Shown: in pieces, positions 7,300-16,460 of the stretch
Position numbering within the stretch: position 1 is the stretch's first letter
Layout of the letters: every line of letters starts with the position of its first letter
NCBI GenBank assembly: GCA_045635565.1
Contig: JAZTVX010000075.1
Location: 1-42,807 of the forward strand
Length of the DNA stretch: 42,807 nucleotides
Direction of reading: 5' to 3'
Origin: RGIG4140 sp045635565
Lineage (GTDB): Bacteria; Pseudomonadota; Alphaproteobacteria; CAAHEQ01; UBA3637
The notes under the pieces: model-generated
Database searches by the model: none
What the model saw: the letters and a program-made list of their open reading frames with translations, nothing else
Told to the model about the DNA's origin: nothing
Position numbers and translations under genes: made by a program

Positions 7300-7785
7300 T
7301 GATGTTTTTTCAAAAAATATCATAAATTTCTATTCTTTTTTTCGAAAAATGATGTTGGTAATAAAGAAAGTTATTACATTTTGTTTTAATTGAGATTTGT
7401 ATTCACACATTATAATCGATATGCCCTCTACCGGTACACTTTTTGTTAATATTTATATTTTGTTTGTAGGGAATTTTAATACGAATCGTTAAAAAATGCC
7501 CCCCTCTCGTATATTTATATGAATTTTTTAAAATTTTTTAAATGATGTTATGGTAACATTTCTAGTCTTAATTAACAAGTTGTACGATTGAATGTTAATT
7601 TACTGTTTTTCTTTTGCTTTTTTGACACAAATTATATCCAAAAATATTTTAGATGTTTAAAGTGCTAATCAATCAACTTATCTCAATTGATTTTATGGTG
7701 ATAAATCGTGTATTAACAAGGAATAATCAATGAACGGTTTTTTATAACTGTTTAGAATTATCGGCGATATTTAATAATTTGTTGT
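7300..7785. other. AT-rich intergenic region without a recognisable gene
   Basis: No convincing coding frame or structured RNA is visible. A possible rightward promoter, TTGACA (7622-7627), 17 bp, TATTTT, has no gene downstream before queH, which reads in the opposite direction. Any transcript would be a small RNA or antisense to queH. Confidence 0.4.
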
Positions 7786-8322
7786 TTAATTAGTCCGAGG
7801 TTTGCAACCGCAATACGTTTGTCGATACAGTTTTTTTTCTTTGCCCAGTTTTTCGGTAAATTCAAGTCCACCGTTTTTACGCCAATTTGTCATGTCATAA
7901 GGTATGTGATATAATTTGCTGATTTCTTGTGCGACAGTGCAAACCTGATTAAAATCTTTAAAACGGGATATGCCTAAAACAGATGTAAAATGTGTAAATC
8001 CGTTTTGTTGTGCATATTCAGCTGTACGTCTTAAACGTAATCGAAAACAGGCTGTGCAACGTTTTCCACGTTCGGGTTCGTTCATGAGATGGGCACATTC
8101 TTTGTTCCAAAGGGTAGAATCGTATTCCAATTCAACAAAGGGAATATTTTCTTCCTGACAAATGCGTTTGTTTTCCTGGCACCGTCGTTCGTATTCTTCA
8201 AACGGACGAATGTTGGGATTATAAAATAAGACAGTAAAACAAATGCCTGCTTGTTTTAACCGACGTATAACGCCAATGGAGCAGGGAGCACAGCACGATA
8301 AAAGAAGTAATTTTTGTTCCAT
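7786..8322 (-). CDS. queH: Epoxyqueuosine reductase QueH
   Basis: 178 residues of the DUF208/QueH family, which reduces epoxyqueuosine to queuosine in tRNA, the last step of the pathway, as a non-homologous replacement of QueG. The metal-binding cysteines are visible: Cys10-Cys11 at the N-terminus (SCCAPC), Cys89 and Cys92 (GKRCTACF), and Cys171/Cys173 (TYCGC). The YNPNIRPFEEYERR segment is also typical. Length fits the family. It starts at ATG 8322 in a divergent arrangement with the giant gene at 8442. Confidence 0.92.
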   Translation of the reverse strand: MEQKLLLLSCCAPCSIGVIRRLKQAGICFTVLFYNPNIRPFEEYERRCQENKRICQEENIPFVELEYDSTLWNKECAHLMNEPERGKRCTACFRLRLRRTAEYAQQNGFTHFTSVLGISRFKDFNQVCTVAQEISKLYHIPYDMTNWRKNGGLEFTEKLGKEKKLYRQTYCGCKPRTN

Positions 8323-8381
8323 GTTTTTCTCTTTTTGGTGTCATTATACCTGTTTTTTAAAAAAAGTAAACACGAATATTT

Positions 8382-8411
8382 TTGTTGCTGTTTTTTATTT
8401 TTTAGTATAAA
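8382..8411 (+). promoter_or_regulatory. Promoter for the giant gene at 8442
   Basis: TTGTTG (8382-8387), an 18-bp spacer and TATAAA (8406-8411), followed by GAGGTGAGG just before ATG 8442. Confidence 0.55.
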
Positions 8412-8441
8412 ATGAAAAAATAAACAAAAATGAGGTGAGGT

Positions 8442-11400
8442 ATGTCAACGGATACACAAACATTATCAACAGATTTTTCTGCCACAAAACACGACGTGCA
8501 AAATCCATCGTTTATGGAAAAGAAAACGGATAAAATGAATCTGTTATTAGATACAGCCCGTGATGAATATTTGCTTTCTCAACGGATATATGAACCGTCC
8601 GCTCCTGTTTTAACAGATGAAGAACGTCAAAAAGCAATTCGTTTCCATGAATATATTAAAGAACGTGTCATTAAAATGTTTACGCCGTTTGTTGATGGTG
8701 AAAACAATGTTTTGATAAATAAATTGCCGGAATCGTTTTTTGAACAGTTTGTTTTTTGCTATATGGATACTGATACACCGAATGCTTGTTGTATGCCCGA
8801 AATGCATGACGGTAAAGTTCGTGTTGCTATTACGCGTGGTTTGCTGGACATGTGTGATAATGAAGATGAAATTATGGGGGTTATTGGTCACGAAATTGGT
8901 CATCGCATTCATAAATTTGTAAAAGAAAATAAAGGTAACGATATGGTAGAGGAAGCGACTAGTGACATTATTGCTATGTCGCATATGCGTAATGCCGGTT
9001 ATCATCCTCGTAATTTGCAAAAAATTATGCGAAAACTGAAACAGTGGTCTGACAGACATCCACAGTATTGGCAAAAGGATGTTGCTCGTATCTTTGATGT
9101 GCATCCGGCAGAGACGGTCCGTCATACTTTTAATGATGCTTGGTTGACAAAACATGCTGTAGATCATGTCGGATTAGATAATACGCCCCTTGATATTGAA
9201 ATGATGCAAATGATTAAGAGCCTGTCGGTTGTTGATCGTGTTATGTCATTTTTAGATGAGGATATAAATACTGATAATTTAACGGACTGCATGGAACGGT
9301 TGAAGTCGTTGCAGGTATTTGTTAAAACATATCAAAATGGTCTTTCCGGCGATATTTGGGAAAAGGTTTTGCTGGCCTATTTTAACAAGAAATCTTATCT
9401 TGATATTGAACTGGCTGATGATATATCTCATGGTGGGGAGGATAAGCATGTGACCGGTTTGCTCAATCCGGCATATCGTGAAAAATTTATTCAGGCGTTT
9501 TCTGATAGGGTGGCATCATTACCACTTTGGCGTGTGTGGGATAGTATGGCCGATTTATATGGTGATGGTGATGCTCATCAGGAAGCGTATCATTTGCATG
9601 TTTCCTTATTTAATATTGTAGCGGGTAATTTTGATTTTAATTACCATAATTCTAAAAACTCTTTGGGTGGTAAATTATTCGGCAGTCATAATTATGAAAT
9701 TGAAAATGAATTGCCGGAAGAATTAAAAATTTGTCGTGCCTATATTTGGCAGTTGTTAACACATCCGGAAACCATTACATCAGAGGCTTTACAGGATCAA
9801 CGATTACAGAAACCTTTAAAACGGTTGCGTAATATGTTGAAATGTCATTATATGCGTTTTAATACGGCTCGTTTTTTGTTGGCTCCACCATTGCAGGTAA
9901 AAAAAGGAAAGGTTTTTCCGCTTTATGATTTAATTCAGCAGAATTTAATGCCTCTTGAACGTTCATGGAACGATGTGTCTGTTTCCGAGTTGCATCAGGA
10001 ACCGGCACGCATGTTGTTATCAACCTTAGGATATTATGATACAAATGTATTTTACTATCCGTCATTTGATACATCTACATCTCGTCATAATCTGCTAACG
10101 TCCGAAACAAACGGTATCGGTGAATCAACTCTTACAATGACAGATATACATGAATTTGCTGATATGTCATATTGTGTTGGTCTTTCGCATCGGGGCTATG
10201 GTAAATATTACTATGATTTGAAAACGGGTATTGTTAAAGACGTTGAGGAGCAGGTTATCCATTTAAGAATGTCCGAAAAAAATGTTTTTGGTGAAAAAGT
10301 AGAACAGGAAACATTTTCTGGTCAAGACAAAACAATCCGTTTATGGGAACAAGAACACATTGAGCCGTATTACAAGGATTTATTTGATAAAAAAACAAGA
10401 TTATTACATACACGTGTTCATTGTGACATTAAAAGACGGTTGGATGCATTGGCTGAGCGTACGCCGGATATGGATATGTTTGACGATATTGAAAAATTAA
10501 GAACATACGTTTTAAACATGTATTCTTCATGGAGAATAAATTTTAGAGAAGCCCCTTTTCTGCCTCAAAACATGCCTTGGTATTTTGATGTGGCGGACAG
10601 AGTGCCGGCAGAACAGATGATTATTCAACAAAATCAAGATATTGAAACAAAATATCCTACACAGTTTTTATTTGATTTTTCGACGAAAGTGCTTATCGTT
10701 GATCAAATTTTACAAGGCTATTTGCGTTTAGGTAAAAGTGGATTGACAAATCCTGAAATGGCACAGAAAATTGTCCGTTCATTTGAGAGGTGTCCTTATT
10801 TTTTGGCGGGAGACTGTTGGTATACAACAGGTGAACATGAAATTATCAACTCATTCGGGGAAAAGACAAGTGAGCCTATTCAAGAACGATTAGATAATTA
10901 TATTGATCGAAAATATAGTCGTTTGTTTTGGCGCATGTTTGCACAAAAACCTTATATTGATTTTATCGATGAATCCTTTTTTTGGCGTCTATCTCATACA
11001 GATATCATTCGTATCTATGAAGAAGCCCCTGCATTATTGTCTAAATTGTTTGATTTTTACCAACCGGTCAAAACAGGATCTGATTTAACATTTCTGTTAC
11101 AACAATATCATCGACATATTGATTCTCAAGACCAAAAATGGCCATATTGGAAACAACTTCATTACAAAATGTTGTTTACACATATTATTCGTGATTATAT
11201 TGAACAGGGGCATACGGATGTTCCGGCAGAGGTTTTTTTCCATTTGAAAGATTCAAGAGGTTTTAATTCTGAGTATGAATATGAATTGTTTAAAGTAAAA
11301 GGAATCGAAGAAAATGAGGTCGGTCTTTTACACAATTACATTGATAACCTGAATGAATTGGAAAATTGGAATACAAATATTAGATCGGCTATGCGTACTA

Positions 11401-14400
11401 TGTCCTATTACTCTGATGAAATCGTATCATCGGCAGAACGTACGGAAGTGGCTGATTTTGCTCCAAAAGAGGTTTTACAGCGGTATCGGCATGCGTTATG
11501 TGATGTGTCTGATTGGCGTGAAAAAACAAATTTGCTTGCATGTGTATGGAATCGGAAAGACGGTTTTCATGGTGCATTGTCTGATAATGCTTGTCATGTT
11601 GTATTGGGTTTGGATAAACAACCTCATATGTGGGATAGACCCGTTCGGGAAAATGTGCAAACATATATTTGGTTAGTAAGTAGAAAGGCTTTCCCACGTA
11701 ATGGTGTTTTACAAAAAAATATTTTAAATTTTATTTTAGAACAATTGCGTGAACAAACGCCACAAATACGGGAAGAATTGTCGTTTCTGTTGTTATCATC
11801 ACGAGCAGATGTATCATTCCCCTCTCTTAATCAGCAATTTCAGGATATGTGGGTTCAGGCTGTTGCAGAAATTATGGGTGAACCAGATGATATGTCAACA
11901 GACTATATTGCCCGCATGGAGCCGTATATTCGCAAGTTAAAAAACAAAAGAAAATCTAAAAAAGGTTGTAAGCACAAGTCAAAGTATAATGAAAAAGATC
12001 AAGTTGATTTGCATGGGTACACATATTTCCCGCTACCGGCAGACACGCAGGCATCTCTGAGTAAGTCTTTGCAGGAAGCTTTGGTTTCGCAAGAACGGTT
12101 GTCATATTTGTTAGATGTAGATATATTGCAAAATGGTTTACCTGATAAACATAAAATCAGATTGGGTGGTATTGGGTTGAATGCTTTGTTTATATCACTG
12201 TCAAGGCATCCGGATGCCACGAGAAGTATGATTGATTTTCTATTGCATGAAGCCACTCCGGAACGGGTTAAACGATTGGAACAAGAAATGCAGTCTTGTT
12301 TTGATTCTTTTAATTTTCAATATTTTAAGGCATCTGAAATTGAGTTTTCAACAGAATATATGCAAAATGTACATGATATTTTCTGGAATACGGCTTTTGA
12401 ATTACGTGTTGTGATGTTGAAATCTCTTTTTGAAACGGCTTACGGAAATGATGAACGAATAGATAACATGATTAACCGTATTTTGCCAATTGACATGGAA
12501 AATCGTTCTTCGTTTTATAATGCACTGAAAAATTATAGCACTGCTGTTCATCAGGATGAAATGTATGAAGCTGATTTCTTATTAGCCGGTTGTTTAGGTG
12601 TTCAGCCAAAACGGGAACATGAAGAAGTCAATGTAGCGAAAACTATTCGTTTATTTTTGGAGTCGCAAGGTCCGGCCGGGGTTAAAGTTGGTCAGTTTTT
12701 ATCGTCTCATGATGCCATTCCGGCAGAAATACGCCAAGAATTGAAACAGTTGACGAATCATGCCTCTCGTCCGTCACGGGCAGAAGTATTTCGTATGATG
12801 GCGGAATATCATCCGGAACTGATGGATTATATTCGTCAAAACGGTTTGGGTAAATCATTGGGTTCTGCTTCGCATTATTTGACGTATGAATTGAATGATG
12901 AAGAAGTTTTATCCGTATCTCGCAATCAATCGGCTTTGAAAGCAGAGTTGACATATGAACGGCTGAAAAAAGCACTGGAAAAGACACTCAAAGACGATCC
13001 GACACAAGAACATTTATTACTGATTATTCGTGATGCCATTGAACAGGCACACGAAATGAATGATATTGAATTAAATGGTAATGTCGGTTATCTTCAAATG
13101 CGATTAGCCCGTCGGTTGTATGATCATATTTGTATGGATATTGATGGGTACCATTTTACATTTAAAACAATGTCATGGAAAAAACCGATAGGTCCGTATC
13201 ATGTCCGTGTTGAGGATTTTAATACACAATATTCACAAAGTTTTAAAATTATGGAACGGGCTCATGGGTATGATTATGATGATTTACCTTTGCAAACAGA
13301 GGAAGATAAACGATACAAAAAAGCCGTTGCTAAAGCGAATTTTATTCTTAATTTAAGAACGATACTTGCTGGTAGTGTTTTTGATGATGACCGACATACG
13401 GGACAGTTAAAAGTGCAACCGTTATCAGGTAATCAAACACAAATCAATTTGTTTGATACCGGTTCGATGTCTATTCGCACACCAAGACGTGCCGATATGC
13501 GTTTGTTTGGGCAGGCTCTTTATAAGACGATGCGTGCTTTAATGACGTTATCCGAATCGCAAGAGAAAGATAAAATCAATGTTTTGAAAGCATTATTTCC
13601 AAAAAGCAGAGATATTGATAAATTTTTAACGATTCCGAAAGAAGAATTGTTAAGTTTTTGTTTTAATTCAGCTGTTTATGAATTAAGAGATGAAAAAACA
13701 GGTCGAGTGTCATCTTATATATCCAAAGTTGAACGGGCATTAGCGAATTTAACGCATTTTTCGAGTGATATTCCGTCTGATGAAATTGTTCCGTTGTCCA
13801 TTCAATTGTTGAGGCAGACCGGACATATTCATCCTGAAATCATTGCCGGGATGGGAACTCCTCATTTCGAATTAGAACAGGAAATCATTCAAACCGTTAT
13901 GCCACAGGGGGCTTTGGATGTTGGTTTGATACAAAAAGAAACGTCATCGATAGATAAACCATTAACAAAAGCAATAGATGATGTTTTGACAACTTCACAC
14001 TCTTTGGGATTGAAAGATAGAATGGCATACAATCAGGTGTTAGTAAAGATGTTATTCATGCCAAAAGATGTTTTTCCATTAGATCATATACATGCTTGTA
14101 TGAAATCTGTTCAAAATCCGCAAGTAAGACAGTTATTGTCACGCAACTTATGTCAATTGGGAAAATCGTTTATTCAAGCAGTGCAATCGGGTCGTCAAAC
14201 ATCTGAGATGACGCAGGATGTTATTACCTACTTATCTAAAACAGGGTTACCGGATGCCTTTGCCCAGCAGATATCGGCTCGTTTACCATTGATACAGGTA
14301 CCGTTGTTCCGGTTGGCATTCATCCGTCGTAATAATAAATTGACATTCTTTGAAAGACCAATTCAACGTATGTTGACGCAAACAATTACTGATTTTACGG

Positions 14401-14588
14401 ATAAATGGGCGAAAATTCAAGATCAACTGATGACATTCGTTCAAACAACAACAGATATCTTATCAGTTGGTGAAGTTGATACGAAACGACTGAAAGATTG
14501 TGATTTGCCGACAGGATATATGAGCCGAAATGGTAAAATAAGTAATGATGTTATTAAAATTATTCGGGATGCACATATTCAAAAATAA
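8442..14588 (+). CDS. Giant protein: M48-like zinc metallopeptidase plus degenerate ABC1/UbiB-like kinase fold
   Basis: 2048 residues, no signal peptide or membrane helix, so probably cytoplasmic. Near the N-terminus HEIGH (150-154) is followed by EATSD (171-175) and AGYHPRNL. This is the M48 gluzincin pattern: two His ligands, then Glu171 as third ligand and a nearby Asp. A long helical region of about 1200 residues follows without a recognised fold. Residues 1411-1419 (GPAGVKVGQF) match the KxGQ motif of ABC1/UbiB atypical kinases. Gly-Ser-Ala-Ser-His (1474-1478) fits the Ala-rich loop, FDDDRHTGQ (1647-1655) aligns with FHADPHPGN, and DTG (1672-1674) stands for DFG. The VAxK lysine seems absent, so it may be a pseudokinase. 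The kinase call is inference from motif order. It has its own promoter; the gene at 14672 follows. Confidence 0.75.
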   Translation: MSTDTQTLSTDFSATKHDVQNPSFMEKKTDKMNLLLDTARDEYLLSQRIYEPSAPVLTDEERQKAIRFHEYIKERVIKMFTPFVDGENNVLINKLPESFFEQFVFCYMDTDTPNACCMPEMHDGKVRVAITRGLLDMCDNEDEIMGVIGHEIGHRIHKFVKENKGNDMVEEATSDIIAMSHMRNAGYHPRNLQKIMRKLKQWSDRHPQYWQKDVARIFDVHPAETVRHTFNDAWLTKHAVDHVGLDNTPLDIEMMQMIKSLSVVDRVMSFLDEDINTDNLTDCMERLKSLQVFVKTYQNGLSGDIWEKVLLAYFNKKSYLDIELADDISHGGEDKHVTGLLNPAYREKFIQAFSDRVASLPLWRVWDSMADLYGDGDAHQEAYHLHVSLFNIVAGNFDFNYHNSKNSLGGKLFGSHNYEIENELPEELKICRAYIWQLLTHPETITSEALQDQRLQKPLKRLRNMLKCHYMRFNTARFLLAPPLQVKKGKVFPLYDLIQQNLMPLERSWNDVSVSELHQEPARMLLSTLGYYDTNVFYYPSFDTSTSRHNLLTSETNGIGESTLTMTDIHEFADMSYCVGLSHRGYGKYYYDLKTGIVKDVEEQVIHLRMSEKNVFGEKVEQETFSGQDKTIRLWEQEHIEPYYKDLFDKKTRLLHTRVHCDIKRRLDALAERTPDMDMFDDIEKLRTYVLNMYSSWRINFREAPFLPQNMPWYFDVADRVPAEQMIIQQNQDIETKYPTQFLFDFSTKVLIVDQILQGYLRLGKSGLTNPEMAQKIVRSFERCPYFLAGDCWYTTGEHEIINSFGEKTSEPIQERLDNYIDRKYSRLFWRMFAQKPYIDFIDESFFWRLSHTDIIRIYEEAPALLSKLFDFYQPVKTGSDLTFLLQQYHRHIDSQDQKWPYWKQLHYKMLFTHIIRDYIEQGHTDVPAEVFFHLKDSRGFNSEYEYELFKVKGIEENEVGLLHNYIDNLNELENWNTNIRSAMRTMSYYSDEIVSSAERTEVADFAPKEVLQRYRHALCDVSDWREKTNLLACVWNRKDGFHGALSDNACHVVLGLDKQPHMWDRPVRENVQTYIWLVSRKAFPRNGVLQKNILNFILEQLREQTPQIREELSFLLLSSRADVSFPSLNQQFQDMWVQAVAEIMGEPDDMSTDYIARMEPYIRKLKNKRKSKKGCKHKSKYNEKDQVDLHGYTYFPLPADTQASLSKSLQEALVSQERLSYLLDVDILQNGLPDKHKIRLGGIGLNALFISLSRHPDATRSMIDFLLHEATPERVKRLEQEMQSCFDSFNFQYFKASEIEFSTEYMQNVHDIFWNTAFELRVVMLKSLFETAYGNDERIDNMINRILPIDMENRSSFYNALKNYSTAVHQDEMYEADFLLAGCLGVQPKREHEEVNVAKTIRLFLESQGPAGVKVGQFLSSHDAIPAEIRQELKQLTNHASRPSRAEVFRMMAEYHPELMDYIRQNGLGKSLGSASHYLTYELNDEEVLSVSRNQSALKAELTYERLKKALEKTLKDDPTQEHLLLIIRDAIEQAHEMNDIELNGNVGYLQMRLARRLYDHICMDIDGYHFTFKTMSWKKPIGPYHVRVEDFNTQYSQSFKIMERAHGYDYDDLPLQTEEDKRYKKAVAKANFILNLRTILAGSVFDDDRHTGQLKVQPLSGNQTQINLFDTGSMSIRTPRRADMRLFGQALYKTMRALMTLSESQEKDKINVLKALFPKSRDIDKFLTIPKEELLSFCFNSAVYELRDEKTGRVSSYISKVERALANLTHFSSDIPSDEIVPLSIQLLRQTGHIHPEIIAGMGTPHFELEQEIIQTVMPQGALDVGLIQKETSSIDKPLTKAIDDVLTTSHSLGLKDRMAYNQVLVKMLFMPKDVFPLDHIHACMKSVQNPQVRQLLSRNLCQLGKSFIQAVQSGRQTSEMTQDVITYLSKTGLPDAFAQQISARLPLIQVPLFRLAFIRRNNKLTFFERPIQRMLTQTITDFTDKWAKIQDQLMTFVQTTTDILSVGEVDTKRLKDCDLPTGYMSRNGKISNDVIKIIRDAHIQK

Positions 14589-14591
14589 TAT

Positions 14592-14619
14592 TTGACAAAA
14601 TTTTAAAATATGCTAATAT
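14592..14619 (+). promoter_or_regulatory. Promoter for the gene at 14672
   Basis: TTGACA (14592-14597), a 16-bp spacer and TAATAT (14614-14619), in the 83-base gap after the giant gene. It shows the downstream gene can be transcribed independently. Confidence 0.7.
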
Positions 14620-14671
14620 ATAAGATATATGGATATAAATTGTTCCGATTTAGTGAGAAAAGGAGATAAAA

Positions 14672-16387
14672 ATGGAAGAACAACAAAAACCGGTTTATTG
14701 TTATTATAACACCATTAACGGCGGATACGTTCCGGAAATGCGTGTTGCGGGTACCAAATTGAATGAACATATGCAATATGGGAAAGGGGCGTATTTATCT
14801 GTTTCTCAAAATGCTGTTTTAGGTGTTGATTATACAAAAGGAAGTGAAGAAGCGTGGACAATGCAAGATTGTGTTCGTTTAAACGACCAATATTACACAA
14901 TGGATCAGTTTGTAGAACTTGTTGCTTCTGAAATCGATACAAAAGATGTTGAACTGGTTCGTTCCACATTGGATTTTTTGCGTCGGCAAAGATTTGGTGA
15001 AATTGCACCGGAAACAGACCTCCATGATGCTTTGGGTGTATCTCGGATTAAATATGCCGATAGGGAACGTCTTCGGGTTGTTGATACGATTTTATTTTCG
15101 ATGGGTCAGAATTTTAGTTCACGAACGCTTCCTGAATTAACAGGGTTTACTTTTGAACCACGGGAAGTTTTAACAGATTGCCTGCAATCATATCGGGCTG
15201 ATGTACGAACATTGGAAAATATTGTTGATGGAACACGTACCTTGGAACAAGAAAGATGTATGAAAGATTATGGTCCGGTTGGGGCTTTGTGTGCTATACA
15301 TGGTATTAACGGTGATATCGACAGTGTTTCTGTGACAACGGCTGAATTAGATGCGTTTATTGATGTTGCTCAAAAGTTTATTCATTCTGTTAAAAATTCG
15401 GCTGTAATTACCAATATTGACTCGGAACGGGTAACGGATAGATATCAGCATATTGTTGATTTGGTAAATAATGGTGTAACGGGTATTTGTGATACACACC
15501 ATCCTGAATTGCAAGAAAAATTATCTGAATATGAAACATTGATAAGATGTCGCAGACAGCATAAAAAGGCACATGATGAAGTTTATGCCTACTATCGGGA
15601 CGGTAAACAACCACCGGTTGATGTTCGGAAAAAATTGCCGACTATTCCTGATGAAAAAAGAACACTTCAACAATTGGTTCGGACTTCTAAAGAGTTAGTC
15701 AGTTGGTATATGAATGAATATCCGATAGCGGATATTTATCGTGCTTTAACGGAGACGGTTCCCAATGAACAATTACCTGAACGGCTACAAAAAATTCAAG
15801 AAGTATTAGGTTTTAATGCTTTTGCTGCACCTGTTGTAACGCAGGATATGTTAGAACCACACGATGATATGTTGCATATTGCTCAATATCTCAGTGATGG
15901 CAAATCGCAAATGATACCGAATAAAGCCATGGAAATACAAATAGTTGTATTAGATCCGGAAACAGTTAAACCGATTCAACGTATGGGTGTTGATACGAAA
16001 GGCAAATGGGAAGAAATGAGTGCTGATGTAGATACGGTTGTTTCCAAAACAAGTACGACTCGTTATCCGAAAAGTATCTTGGCATCATTGGACAAAATGG
16101 AATTGTTCCAACCTGTAATATATAAAGGGGAAGATCGTATTGGTGTTAACATGAGTGCGGCGGAAAAAGTCTCTGCACGGGAAGGTTTTGTTTTGGCGAA
16201 CTTATTCCAAGAACACGGAATTGAATTTCAAACTGTTGATACAAATGGAGAAGAAACATACCTTATTTCTCGTGAAACACAGGAAAATTATGAAAAAGTC
16301 AGACGTATGATGCGTCGGGCTCACTTGGAAGGTAAAAATTTACCACGAGGTGTTTTATCGGCAAAAGGTCAAAACGAAAACGCTTAA
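14672..16387 (+). CDS. Hypothetical protein (571 aa) next to the giant M48 protein
   Basis: Not recognised. A strong AAAAGGAG precedes ATG 14672. The protein is hydrophilic, lacks an export signal and is likely cytoplasmic. It opens with VYCYYNTINGGYVPEMRVAG and a KGAYLSVSQNA segment, which might suggest a small nucleotide- or ADP-ribose-type fold, but I cannot support that. The middle (about 140-370) is helical, and the C-terminal 180 residues are mixed alpha/beta with two similar-length blocks. It has its own promoter and a strong terminator. Adjacency to the giant protein hints at joint function only. Confidence 0.7.
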   Translation: MEEQQKPVYCYYNTINGGYVPEMRVAGTKLNEHMQYGKGAYLSVSQNAVLGVDYTKGSEEAWTMQDCVRLNDQYYTMDQFVELVASEIDTKDVELVRSTLDFLRRQRFGEIAPETDLHDALGVSRIKYADRERLRVVDTILFSMGQNFSSRTLPELTGFTFEPREVLTDCLQSYRADVRTLENIVDGTRTLEQERCMKDYGPVGALCAIHGINGDIDSVSVTTAELDAFIDVAQKFIHSVKNSAVITNIDSERVTDRYQHIVDLVNNGVTGICDTHHPELQEKLSEYETLIRCRRQHKKAHDEVYAYYRDGKQPPVDVRKKLPTIPDEKRTLQQLVRTSKELVSWYMNEYPIADIYRALTETVPNEQLPERLQKIQEVLGFNAFAAPVVTQDMLEPHDDMLHIAQYLSDGKSQMIPNKAMEIQIVVLDPETVKPIQRMGVDTKGKWEEMSADVDTVVSKTSTTRYPKSILASLDKMELFQPVIYKGEDRIGVNMSAAEKVSAREGFVLANLFQEHGIEFQTVDTNGEETYLISRETQENYEKVRRMMRRAHLEGKNLPRGVLSAKGQNENA

Positions 16388-16408
16388 TCAGTTTGTCGAA
16401 ACAAAAAA

Positions 16409-16438
16409 GCCGGTGTGTTTTTCACATCGGTTTTTTTT
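16409..16438 (+). terminator. Rho-independent terminator
   Basis: CCGGTGTG (16410-16417), a five-T loop and CACATCGG (16423-16430), followed by eight T. Confidence 0.92.
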
Positions 16439-16460
16439 GTTTTCTTGATGAATGAGGATA

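Noticed and set aside
7300..7785. Possible tRNA or small RNA gene in the largest plain intergenic gap
   Set aside because: I found no cloverleaf, no T-loop consensus and no terminator paired with the weak rightward promoter at 7622.
8610..9167. Long open frame on the minus strand within the giant gene
   Set aside because: It mirrors the codons of the M48 region, lacks a ribosome binding site and has an unnatural residue composition. The same applies to other antisense frames inside the large genes.
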